The notes under the pieces were generated by a model. The model saw only the letters and a list, made by a program, of their open reading frames with translations. It made no database searches and was not told where the DNA came from. This document shows positions 19,662 through 29,404 of a DNA stretch of 60,219 bases, piece by piece. The stretch comes from Microvirga arvi. GTDB taxonomy: Bacteria > Pseudomonadota > Alphaproteobacteria > Rhizobiales > Beijerinckiaceae. The first letter of the stretch is position 1. Each line of letters starts with the position of its first letter. Location of the stretch: contig NZ_JAFEMD010000036.1 in assembly GCF_016892765.1 (NCBI RefSeq), positions 1-60,219 on the forward strand. The letters run 5' to 3'. The position numbers were made by a program, and so were the translations under genes.

Positions 19662-22600
19662 ATGGCATTCACAGTTTACCGGGCAGGTGCGGAGATCCAG
19701 GTCAATACCACCGTCGAAGGAGACCAGACCCGCCCAAGCGTCACCACCTTGAATGACAACGGCTGGATCGTCGCGTGGCGCGCCTCCGATGCGAATGGAA
19801 CCGGCGTCTACATGCAGCGCTTCAATGCGCAAGGCGTGAAGCAAGGCGGCGAGATCCAGGTCAATACCGCGACAGCCTCGGATCAGTACCCGCCCGTGAC
19901 CGCCGCGCTTTCGGACGGCGGCTGGGTCGTCGCATGGCAGAGCATTGCCGATTACAGGGTGCATCTGCAGCAATACGACAGGAACGGCAATCCCGTCGGT
20001 TCCGAGATATCCGTCTCCGGCTCTCGTCCCGTTTTTCCCGGCTACGATGCGCTTGGCCTCACCGGCCTCCCGGATGGCGGCTGGCTCGTCACCTGGTCGA
20101 GTTCGACCGGTACGACGAAGGACATCATGCAACAGAGGTTCGGCAGTAACGGCACCGAGCTTGGCGCTGCCGTGACGGTCAACACCGTGACAGCGACGCA
20201 GGAAGATTACTCATCCGTAACGGCGCTCAAGGGCCCAACCGGCGGCTGGGTCGTCGCCTGGAGCAGTGCCGTCCGCAACGACCCGGCAGCGGACGTTTTC
20301 ATCCAGCTTTTCGATGCGAACGGCAACAAGGTCGGCGACAACATTCGTGTCGGACCTGCTGACCCGCTGGAGCAAAACCGCCCCAGGGTCGCGGCGCTCT
20401 CCGACGGCGGCTTCGTCGTCACATGGCACAGCAAGACCGAAGCGAATGGCTATGATGTCTACCAGCAACGCTACAGCAGCAGCGGAATGGCCGTCGGCGA
20501 GAACGAGCTGGTTTCCAAGACGACGACTGGGGTGCAAGAGGAGCCGAGCGTCACAGGGCTTTCCGACGGCGGTTGGGTGGTCACCTGGAATTCCGGCTTC
20601 GATGTTTTCCAGAGGCACTACGATTCCGAAGGCAGGACGACCGGCCCCGACCTTGTGGTTCCGGCATGGCTCGGCAGCTTTTCAAACTATCATTCCGAGG
20701 TTTCCGCTCTAGCTCAGGGTGGCTGGGTCGTAACCTGGCAGAATGAATGGCAAGACACGAGCAATTCTGCTGGCATTGCGCAACGTTCATTCACCCCCAC
20801 GGGCGGCAATATCCTCACTACCACTTACGAAATCACCATCGGCACGGATGGCGATGAAACAGTGCAGGTCGAGCATGGCGGATTGTTCCGCGATGTCGTA
20901 GTCGGCAACGGCGGCATTGATACGCTGCAAATGGTGAATCGCGCCAACGTCGATTCGGAAACGATCGATCTGTTCAGCGCGCGCAGCATCTCCGGCATCG
21001 AGCGTCTGATCGGAACTGCCGATGACGATACCATCGTGACCGATGCCGGCCGCCTCGCCGATTTCACCTTCATCGACGGGGGCGACGGCGAGGACAGGCT
21101 CGAGCTTTTCGATGCCCTGAGCCCCTATGACCTGACAGCCAAGACCATCGAAGACATCGAACGCATCGTCCTCACGGATTTCAATGGTAAGGTTCTTGTC
21201 GACGAGATCGACATGGCACTTCTCGTCCATGCGGCCCAGGACGGCAATACGCTCGAACTGACCGTAGGTACCTTCGACTTCGAGCAGCGTCTGCAGCTCT
21301 TCCGCCAGGGCATCGACACGATCATCGCCGGCGGAATCACGTATCGATCCGGTGCGCCCGACATTGGAAACCTGAACGGCGATCAGGTGACCGGCTTCGC
21401 CGGCCAATCCGTTCGCCTCGACCGGGACGGCAACGCCATGCTGAGCGATTCCGTCGGGCGCTTCAATACCCTGACGGTGGTGATCACCAATCGCAATGCC
21501 GACGAGGATAGGCTCGGCATCGATACCAACGACTCGCCGGTGGCCCTGTCGAACGGCGTCGCGATCAACAGCGTGGTGTCCGTGAACGGGACCGCGATCG
21601 GCACGATCACGGCCGACGGCGATGCTCAAGGATTGACGGTCACTTTCAACGATGCCGCCACGGCGGCGCAGGTGCAGGCGCTCCTGCGGGTGCTGACCTA
21701 TGTCAATACCAGCAGCGACTCAGCCGTGCAGCGGGCGCGGGACATCGCGATCACGCTCACCAATGACGGTGGCGACGCGACCACGGCGAACGTCACGGTC
21801 GATGTCAAGTCGGTCAACGTGCCTCCCGTCCTGCAGCTTCCGGCCGGCCCTCTATCCGGCGTCGATACCGCTCAGATGTCGCTCTTCGCCGGCGCATTGG
21901 TGCGCGACGTCGATATTGGTCAGACGATCACGGTGACGGTGACTCTCGACGACAGGGCCAAGGGCGTGCTGATCGCCGGCAAGGGTGGCCAGTACGACGC
22001 TGCGACCGGCGTCTTCACCTATCACGGCACCGCCGCAGGGGCCACCGAAGCGCTCAGCGCCCTGCAATTCGACGCACGCGACCGCAACGATACGATCGGC
22101 ACGGTCGAGCGGACCACCTTCACGGTGGTGGTCGACGATGGGACAGCGACCGACACCGAGACCCTAGCGGTCGATACCCGCAGCGCCAACCGCGCCCCCG
22201 CCGCACCGGTGCTCACCGGCACGAGTGTCAACGAATTGGAAAAGGATGGCACGGTGGTGGGCACTCTCTTGGGCAGCGATCCCAATGGTGGCGACGCGCT
22301 CGTCTTCTCACTCGTCGGCGCGCCGCAGGGCCTGTTCGCCATTCGCGACAACAAGCTCGTTGTCGAGAACGGCATCGGGCTCGATTACGAGCAGGCGAGG
22401 TCCCACACATTCACCATCCGCGCTACCGATTCAGGCGGCCTGTTCAACGACCGGGTGGTGACGATCACGGTCGGCGACGTGAATCCGGAGCGCACCTCCG
22501 GCAGCAGCCGCAACGACCACATCGTCGGCGGCAGTGCGGCGGACGTGATCTCCGGCGGAGCCGGAGCGGACATCCTCGCTGGCCGGCTGGGCAAGGACAC

Positions 22601-22949
22601 CCTGCGCGGCGACGGTGGTCGCGACGTCTTCGTCTTCGACACCAAGCCGAACAAAACCAAGAACGTCGACACGATCAAGGACTTCTCGGTCAAGGACGAT
22701 TCGATCTGGCTTGAGAACGCGGTGTTCAAGACTGTCGGCAAAGGCACACCGGAGAACCCGGGGAAGATGAAGGCTGGCTTCTTCCATGCCGGCAAGTCGG
22801 CGCATGATCGCGACGACCACATCATCTACGACAAGGCAACCGGAAAGCTCTTCTACGACGAGGATGGCACCGGCCGCAAAGCTCAGGTCGAGATTGCGGT
22901 GCTGAAGAAGCAGCTCGCGATGACGGCGGCGGATTTCTACGTCATCTAA
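19662..22949 (+). CDS. large RTX protein with seven-repeat N-terminal domain and cadherin-like domain (RTX-B)
   Basis: 1095 residues. Residues about 1-385 contain seven repeats of 45-60 residues, each with a G-W/F-x-V-x-W core (GWIVAW, GWVVAW, GWLVTW, GWVVAW, GFVVTW, GWVVTW, GWVVTW) followed by a YxQRYDxxGxxVG-like strand, suggesting a seven-bladed beta-propeller. Next is a region with RTX-like GGDGEDRLE turns, a LNGDQ...VRLD segment and VCBS/Ig-like folds, then one cadherin-like domain (about 845-940), a few nonapeptides, and the common 110-residue C-terminal module ending DFYVI. No signal peptide; type I export is inferred. The start MAFTVYRAGAEIQVNT aligns with RTX-C, supporting 19662. A full-length paralogue of RTX-C, arranged convergently with it. 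Confidence 0.87.
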   Translation: MAFTVYRAGAEIQVNTTVEGDQTRPSVTTLNDNGWIVAWRASDANGTGVYMQRFNAQGVKQGGEIQVNTATASDQYPPVTAALSDGGWVVAWQSIADYRVHLQQYDRNGNPVGSEISVSGSRPVFPGYDALGLTGLPDGGWLVTWSSSTGTTKDIMQQRFGSNGTELGAAVTVNTVTATQEDYSSVTALKGPTGGWVVAWSSAVRNDPAADVFIQLFDANGNKVGDNIRVGPADPLEQNRPRVAALSDGGFVVTWHSKTEANGYDVYQQRYSSSGMAVGENELVSKTTTGVQEEPSVTGLSDGGWVVTWNSGFDVFQRHYDSEGRTTGPDLVVPAWLGSFSNYHSEVSALAQGGWVVTWQNEWQDTSNSAGIAQRSFTPTGGNILTTTYEITIGTDGDETVQVEHGGLFRDVVVGNGGIDTLQMVNRANVDSETIDLFSARSISGIERLIGTADDDTIVTDAGRLADFTFIDGGDGEDRLELFDALSPYDLTAKTIEDIERIVLTDFNGKVLVDEIDMALLVHAAQDGNTLELTVGTFDFEQRLQLFRQGIDTIIAGGITYRSGAPDIGNLNGDQVTGFAGQSVRLDRDGNAMLSDSVGRFNTLTVVITNRNADEDRLGIDTNDSPVALSNGVAINSVVSVNGTAIGTITADGDAQGLTVTFNDAATAAQVQALLRVLTYVNTSSDSAVQRARDIAITLTNDGGDATTANVTVDVKSVNVPPVLQLPAGPLSGVDTAQMSLFAGALVRDVDIGQTITVTVTLDDRAKGVLIAGKGGQYDAATGVFTYHGTAAGATEALSALQFDARDRNDTIGTVERTTFTVVVDDGTATDTETLAVDTRSANRAPAAPVLTGTSVNELEKDGTVVGTLLGSDPNGGDALVFSLVGAPQGLFAIRDNKLVVENGIGLDYEQARSHTFTIRATDSGGLFNDRVVTITVGDVNPERTSGSSRNDHIVGGSAADVISGGAGADILAGRLGKDTLRGDGGRDVFVFDTKPNKTKNVDTIKDFSVKDDSIWLENAVFKTVGKGTPENPGKMKAGFFHAGKSAHDRDDHIIYDKATGKLFYDEDGTGRKAQVEIAVLKKQLAMTAADFYVI

Positions 22950-23188
22950 AGAAGGTTCGCCGCGGGGGGCATCCAAGATATCGGAGAAGAGGAGGCGCGC
23001 CATCCCCAAAGGCGCGATTCTCAGGCAAGGGCAGCGACGATCCAAGGTTTGACGGGGTTTGTCCACCCGCCGCCCCAGGTTCTGGCATGCTCTCCATCCG
23101 AACGGGACATCAGGAGCCAAGCATGACACGCCGGGAGGACAGCCAGTCCTTCCGTTCGATGGAGCGCTCTCGTTGCTCATCCTCCGTC

Positions 23189-26100
23189 TCAGATCACAAA
23201 GAAATCCTTTTGCGTCAGTGAGAGCCCCTTCTTGAGGATGGCGATCTTTACCTGTGCTGCCCGGCCGGTGCCGTCCATGTCGTAATAGAGCACACCCGAA
23301 GCCTTGTCGTAGATCACCCGGTCCAAGGCGTCATGCGCCGCCTTGCCGGTCCAGAACATATCTTTCGCCAGCTTGCCGGGCTTCAGCTCCGTGCCCTTGC
23401 CGATCTTCGTGAAGATCTTGTTGTCGAGCCAGATCGAATCGTCCTTAGCTGAGAAGTCGCCAATCTTGTCGACGTTGGTCTTCTTGTTCGGCTTGGTGTC
23501 GAACACGAAGATGTCCTTACCTTTGCCGCCGATGAGCACATCGTTGCCGAGACCGCCCCAGAGGATGTCGTTGCCCAAGCCGCCGCCGAGGCTATCCTTG
23601 CCGGCACCGCCCTTGATCACGTCGTTCGTGGACGCGCCAGCGGTGCTCTCAGGGCTCACATCATCGACCTTGAGCACCACGACCGTGTCATTCGACAGGC
23701 CCTGCGAATCCGTGGCACGCAGCGTGAAGACGTAGTCCTGGTGCTGCTCGTAATCGAGCTTGATGCCGTTCGTCACGACAAGATGGACGACTCCGTTGCG
23801 CGTCTCGAGCCGGACGGGAGCATTCTCGGCGCCCACAAGAGAGTATGTGACGGCATCGCCCTGATTCGGATCTGAGCCGCTCACCGTTCCGATGGAGGCT
23901 CCGTCTGCGGCCAGCTCTTTGATGCTGGCATTCGAGAGGATCGGCTTTCCGGGTGCGCGGTTTGCCGTTGCCGCATTGACTGTGATCGATCCAGTATTTT
24001 GCGCTCTGCCATCGGTGACGTGGATCGTGAATTCCGTCGACTCGATATGGCCGACGGGATCGCTGCGGTCGCGAGGATCGAACTGAAGCGCACGCAGATC
24101 ATCAGTAACGTCGTCGGGATCGCCCGTCACCGTATACTTGCCGGTGGCGGGATCATAATTTCCAAAATTCTCACTGCCTAGAACGAGCCTCCCGTTTTCC
24201 GGAGAGAAGGAGACGGTGACGGTGACGTCGTCCTGGCTGTTGCCATCCTCGATGCGGATGTCGGCCAGCGGTGACACCAATCCGGTATCCGTACCGGGAA
24301 CGGGGCCGGGGCTCCTGAAGGACACGGTGGGCGGGATGTTCTCTCCTTGACCGAGCACATTCACGTTGACCGTCGCGCTGGTGATGGAGCCTCCCACATC
24401 CTCGAGCGTGATATTGACAATGCGTTGGCCTGAGACCGTCGCTCCCGTTGCGATGTTCATATAGGACAAGGCCCGCAGAAGCTTCTGCACCCGCTCGGGG
24501 GTTGCGGTCGGGAGAAGACTGATGTCCAGCACGTTCTCATGGGTGACGTCATCCATGAACCAGCCCACGCCGACTCCGTCAACCGAGATTCCTCCATTCT
24601 CGACACTGACGCCGTTGGCGTTGCTGACGATCAACCGATCATGGCCGGGGACGAAATTGGTGATGGCGACGGTCAGGCGGAGGTATGACGGTGGAGCCGT
24701 GGGTACGACAGAGTCCATCTCGTCATCGAGCCGGACGGTCGAGCCTGCCTGAGCGAAGGATTGATCTCCGTTCAGGTTCAGGATCTCGCCCAGTGTCTTC
24801 AAGTAGGTTCCGCCATCATCCTGCACGGTCTCTATTCCCTGCTTGAACAGCCGGTATCGGTCGGCCTTCGTGAAGCTACCTCCGGAGAGAACCACCTTGT
24901 CATCGACCCCATCGCCATGGATCAGCAGACCTGTAGCCGCATCATCTGTCGTGACTGTCGTTGCGAAGTCTTTGAGAGTGATACGCTCGATCCCGGTGAG
25001 GCTCTTGCCGCTCAAATCGTATGCCCCGCCGTCGAAAAACTGTAGTTCGTCATCACCATCGCCGCCGTGGATGGTCATGATGTCTTTGAGGCGAGCCGCA
25101 TCGGTGATGATCGTGTCGGCGCCGCTGGTTCCCTGGATGCTCTCGATGCCGCTGAATTCCAGCGGGGCGAAGAGATCGAGGAGCCCGGCCTCGATCATGA
25201 GGAGCCTGTCGATACCCCCTCCTCCGTCGACCTTGTCGTTGCTGGAGAGACCGCCGAGGCGGACCTCAAGAGTTTCTGCCACCTCGGAGCCATAGGCTAT
25301 CTCGTCCGCGCTTGTCAGCACTGCTGTATCGGCCAGGGTGAAGGTGCGCTGCGCGACGCCGCTGGAATCGTCATTCCCGCCATACATGGTCGACCAGGCG
25401 ACAACCCATCTGTTTCCTCCCAGATACGAGACATTCGTCTCCCGGTCCCAATAGCTCCCGATTCCCTTTGCAATGGGGATCTGCGGCCCAAGGGGTTCGC
25501 CGTCGCTGTTGAACAGGCGCTGGAAGACGTCGTTGTCGGTCGAGTGGAAAGAACCGTAATCAGTCGAGAAGGTGACAACGAAGTTGCCGTTCTCAAGACA
25601 CTCAATGTCGGCATCGTGCTGCCGGCCGGCCGTCGCCGAGTTGACGCGCATAGGCTGGAACAACGTGTTGCCCTGGAGATCGAATTTCTGGACGTAAACC
25701 CCGTCCCCTTTGTCATCGGTGCCGGTCCAGACCAGCATGAAGCCGTTGCCATCGGGCAGGGCCTTGATCCTCGGCACCCAGTATTGGGTGCTTCCAACAG
25801 CAATCTGAAGATCGACCGTGAGAACCGAATCGCCGGCTTCGTTCAACGTCTGAAGATAAACCTGCCCTGGCGTCGTGGTGCTGGCCTTATGTGTCCAGAC
25901 GACGATGGCCCCCCCATTGACGGCAACAGCATCGTGACCCTTGATGTCCAGGTTGGACATGGTGTTGATGCGGCGCTCGACGGGATTTCCGTTGTCCAGA
26001 TATTGCGCCTGACCATTGGCATCGTAGCGCTGCTGATAGATCCCGCCCCGCGCGGCATCGACCCATGTCACCAGCCAGCCATCGGGCAGAACCGTTATCT

Positions 26101-26536
26101 TCGAGCCCCATTGATTCCCGCCGGTAGAGCTGTTGACCGGGACGTCGACCGGCTGATTGTTGTTCAGGAAGACAGGCCGGCCGGCGGCGTCGAACCGCTG
26201 CATGAAAATATCATTGTCAAAGCTGTTCGTGCGCCTCTGCCAAGTGACGATCCAACCATCCCCGAAGGCTGCAACCGATGCGTCGCTGTCGAAATTCTGG
26301 ATGCCGGAAGCGACATTGACCCGCTGCTCGGAAGGATCGCCTGCCTGCTTGAAGAGCGGCGTACCGTCGGGATTATAAGCCTGATGGTAGACGCCCCGTT
26401 GGTCAGGTCCAGAGCCATCCCATGCAACGACCCAGCGACCGTCCTCAAGAAGTGCGGTCGAGGGTTTGCCCTGGTAGTCGGTGGTAAAGGTATTAACACG
26501 CGTTTCGCTGCCCAGCCGGACGACTGAAAAGGCCAT
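23189..26536 (-). CDS. large RTX protein with seven-repeat N-terminal domain and cadherin-like domain (RTX-C)
   Basis: 1115 residues with the same order as RTX-B. The N-terminal seven repeats carry the cores RWVVAW, GWIVTW, GWLVTW, GAIVVW, GFMLVW, NFVVTF and RWVVAW. A middle region with GGDGDDELQF and LNGDQS...VRLDDE follows, then Ig/VCBS-like folds, a cadherin-like domain containing LDYEQHQDYVFTLRATDSQG, RTX nonapeptides (GGAGKDSLGGGLGNDIL) and the shared module of 110 residues from GKDIFVFDTKP to KDFFVI. GAGGGG is placed about 9 bases before the ATG at 26536. Likely secreted without cleavage by a type I system encoded elsewhere. The role (adhesion, matrix or nutrient binding) is not shown by the sequence. 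Confidence 0.87.
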   Translation of the reverse strand: MAFSVVRLGSETRVNTFTTDYQGKPSTALLEDGRWVVAWDGSGPDQRGVYHQAYNPDGTPLFKQAGDPSEQRVNVASGIQNFDSDASVAAFGDGWIVTWQRRTNSFDNDIFMQRFDAAGRPVFLNNNQPVDVPVNSSTGGNQWGSKITVLPDGWLVTWVDAARGGIYQQRYDANGQAQYLDNGNPVERRINTMSNLDIKGHDAVAVNGGAIVVWTHKASTTTPGQVYLQTLNEAGDSVLTVDLQIAVGSTQYWVPRIKALPDGNGFMLVWTGTDDKGDGVYVQKFDLQGNTLFQPMRVNSATAGRQHDADIECLENGNFVVTFSTDYGSFHSTDNDVFQRLFNSDGEPLGPQIPIAKGIGSYWDRETNVSYLGGNRWVVAWSTMYGGNDDSSGVAQRTFTLADTAVLTSADEIAYGSEVAETLEVRLGGLSSNDKVDGGGGIDRLLMIEAGLLDLFAPLEFSGIESIQGTSGADTIITDAARLKDIMTIHGGDGDDELQFFDGGAYDLSGKSLTGIERITLKDFATTVTTDDAATGLLIHGDGVDDKVVLSGGSFTKADRYRLFKQGIETVQDDGGTYLKTLGEILNLNGDQSFAQAGSTVRLDDEMDSVVPTAPPSYLRLTVAITNFVPGHDRLIVSNANGVSVENGGISVDGVGVGWFMDDVTHENVLDISLLPTATPERVQKLLRALSYMNIATGATVSGQRIVNITLEDVGGSITSATVNVNVLGQGENIPPTVSFRSPGPVPGTDTGLVSPLADIRIEDGNSQDDVTVTVSFSPENGRLVLGSENFGNYDPATGKYTVTGDPDDVTDDLRALQFDPRDRSDPVGHIESTEFTIHVTDGRAQNTGSITVNAATANRAPGKPILSNASIKELAADGASIGTVSGSDPNQGDAVTYSLVGAENAPVRLETRNGVVHLVVTNGIKLDYEQHQDYVFTLRATDSQGLSNDTVVVLKVDDVSPESTAGASTNDVIKGGAGKDSLGGGLGNDILWGGLGNDVLIGGKGKDIFVFDTKPNKKTNVDKIGDFSAKDDSIWLDNKIFTKIGKGTELKPGKLAKDMFWTGKAAHDALDRVIYDKASGVLYYDMDGTGRAAQVKIAILKKGLSLTQKDFFVI

Positions 26537-26867
26537 TTCGATGCCCCTCAAGCAATAAATGCCCAGGCCTCCACCGCAAAGGTTCAGTCTCTGTCGATGA
26601 AAGAAGGCTAGAGGGCATAATTATGATTAAATTATTATACTGTTTCAACAACCTTTAGGAAAGATTGCATTGCAGCATGACCTCTCTGTCGAGAAGATCA
26701 TGCACATTCGAACCGAGGGCCTCTTTCGATCCGATGCCCGATTGACTAGGCACCAGCATTGTTGCGGGCAATGGGTGTTTACTCCCCACAGCCGCTGCCA
26801 AGCACCATTCCTGCTGAGTCGCGGCGGCATGATGTTGGAGCAAGTCAGGCCACAACTCATCTGGACA
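26537..26867. other. AT-rich gap between RTX-C and RTX-D
   Basis: No gene seen. About 26610-26645 is strongly AT-rich (runs of TAATTATGATTAAATTATTA) and contains TATAAT on the minus strand, suiting a promoter for RTX-C. No terminator with a clear T-tract was found for RTX-D. Confidence 0.5.
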
Positions 26868-29145
26868 TCAGATCACGAAAAAGTCCTTGAAGCTCAGGCC
26901 GAGCCCCTTCTTCAGCTGTGCAATCTCAATTGCCGTCGATTGGGAGCCCGAGCCGTCCGCGTCGTAGGAGAGGATTCCGGTTTTCTTGTTGTAGATCAGG
27001 GTGTCGTTCTTGTCCTTGGCCCGGTCGATGGCGAAAGAGGATTTGATGAGCTGCGCCGGCGTAGTGAGGGATCCGGCCTTGCCGAGCTTGGTGAAGACCT
27101 TGTTCTCGAGCCAGATCGAATCGTCCTTCACGTCGAAATCGGTCAATCGGTCGACGTTCGTCGTCTTGCTCGGCTTAGTATCGAACACGAACACGTCTTG
27201 GCCAGCGCCGCCGGTCAGGACGTCCTTGCCCGCGCCGCCATAGAGCGTGTCGTTCCCGCCGTTGCCGATGAGAGTATCATCGCCGCCGAGACCCTTGATC
27301 ACATCGCTTCCCGATGCCCCTTTCAGGGTATCCTTGCGCTGGGTGCCGATCACCATGTCGACACGATCAAGGAGATCGAGCGCAAGTATTTTTGAGACCC
27401 CGTTCTCGCCGTCGGAAACAGTAACCTGGAAGGAGCGATGTTGAGGGTTCTCGTAATCGAGCCTGACGCCTGAACGGACCACGACATCGTAACCGCCATC
27501 GCCTTTTTCGATCAGCGTGAAATACGTCGCGCTCGTGGCGGACAAGGTGTAGCTGGAAACCTCTCCCCCTTCAGGATCCGCCGCACTTAAGTGGCCGACA
27601 ATGGTGCCGCCCTTGACCCCTTCGTCCACTGCCCGTGTAGCGAAGGTCAGAACGGGAGCCTCGTCCACATCGTCGATATCGAGCGTCATCGATTCCCGGA
27701 CGGCGTTGACGCCGTCGGAGACTTCGACCGACAAGCTGTGATGCTGATTGTTCTCAAAATCGAGAGCCACGCCCGGCCGGAGGAGGATATCGTAGCCGCC
27801 GCCACTCTTCGCGAGCATGAACAGATGAGCATTGTCGCCGACCAGCTGATATGCGAGTGCATTCCCTTCCGGATCCGTCGCGGAGAGTTCACCCACCTTG
27901 GCGCCCTGGACATTCTCAAGCACGGTCACGGGAAGCAAATCGACTTGGGGCGCCTCGTTCGAGAAGCTCAGATCGAAACTCTCTTCGAAGGCGTTGAGCC
28001 CGTCGGATACCTGCACGGCGAAGCTGTGATGCGCGGGGTTGCTGAAACTGATCTCGACCAGGCTCCTGACGACGACGTTGCCCTCGACGACAGCGATCTC
28101 GAACAGATTCGCACTGGCCCCGCGGAGCGTGTAATCTACGGCATCATCTTCGTTATCCATTGCGGAGAGAATGCCGACAACGGTACCGGCAGGTGTGGTC
28201 TTCGCCAGATCAGCAGGCTCGAAGGTCACTTCCGGCGCCTGGTTCTCCACGAGGTTGATGTCGAAGGTTTCCTCGAACGTATTGAAGCCGTCGGAGACCG
28301 TCACGGTGAAGCTCTGGTGAGCCGCCTCCTTGAGGCTGAGCCTGACGCGCGAATCGACGACGACGCTCCAGGTCCCGTCGCGATTGTCCACGAGATCGAA
28401 AATCTCGTCGCTGGCCGCTGACAGGCTGTAGCTGACGTCGTTGCCCTCGGGATCGATAGCACTCAACGTGCCGACAGGCGTGCCGCCGCCCGCACCCTCC
28501 ACGACATCCACGAAGTCCCAGGTCACCTCGGGGGCCTCGTTGGCGTCCGTGACCGTGAGCGTGATCGACTTCACGTAGGACAGAGCGGGGTTGCCGGAAT
28601 CCTTGACCTTGACCCACAGGCTGTGGGTTCCAACCGCAAGCTCTCCCTTCACCAGGATCTCGTTGTCGACAATCTCGAAGAGATCGTGATTGCGCGTGGT
28701 TGTTCCCGGTCGCATCGGTGACGAAGGTATAGCTGAACTCATCCCCTTCGTCCGGATCTTGGCCCTGCAACGTCGCGACCACCGTGCCGAGATCTGCATT
28801 GTCGCCGACCGACCCGCCCGTCACCTCGATTCCGGTAGGCGCCTCGTTGACGTCGGTGACATCGATCTGGAACGAGGCGGGATCGACCGGCGTGTTCAGG
28901 CTGCCCGTCGCCTGAACCGCGATGGTGTACTGCCGCGGTCCGCCCTCAAACTCGAAGCTCGCGCCGGCCTTCACGACGATAGCATATTGCCCGCCTTCAC
29001 CCTCGGCGATCTCGAAGCGTTCATCGTTGAGGGTGAACGTGAAGGTCTCGCCCTCTGCTCCATCCTCGATGCTCAGGATGCCGACCGGCCGGGAGGCCTG
29101 CGCATCCTCCGGCACGGAGTGCGATGAAAGATTGATGGTCGCCAT
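26868..29145 (-). pseudogene. cadherin-array RTX protein, frameshifted (RTX-D)
   Basis: Two overlapping minus-strand frames together form one gene. The first (from 29145, MATINLSSHSVPED) encodes a cadherin-like repeat up to EFSYTFVTDATG; the second resumes at TTRNHDLFEIVDNEIL. Removing one C from the CCC at 28705-28707 restores a product of about 758 residues: six tandem cadherin-like domains (recurrent VNEAP or NQAPEVTF starts, D-PEG or DPDEGD turns, F.V.VSDG ends), four or five RTX nonapeptides (GGAGKDVLTGGAGQD) and the shared C-terminal module ending KDFFVI. It may be a true inactivation or a sequence error. Unlike RTX-B and C it lacks the seven-repeat domain. Confidence 0.83.
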
Positions 29146-29404
29146 GGATCTGCCCCGATGGATAAATTATTGTCTTTGAACAATGCGATTTTCTGTATCG
29201 GTATAATATTAATAAGGTCAAGCTGAGCAATGGTTCTGCCGGCTGCGGGCATGCCCTCAAGCCTGCATAACGGGTTTCGGCTGCGGCTCCCGGTCACCTG
29301 TTCTTGAAGGTCCGTGCCCATTTGACCGCTGGTCATCCAGGTCCGCCGTGCTAGCTTCGTGAAGGGGGGCGCCTGCACATCCGGTGCAGCGGGAGAGTTT
29401 TTGC

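Noticed and set aside
25067..26527. 486-codon plus-strand frame
   Set aside because: Antisense to RTX-C; no known motif, and RTX-C has conserved repeats in its frame.
26645..26860. 71-codon minus-strand frame between RTX-C and RTX-D
   Set aside because: Cys-rich without a ribosome site or recognisable motif; treated as intergenic.
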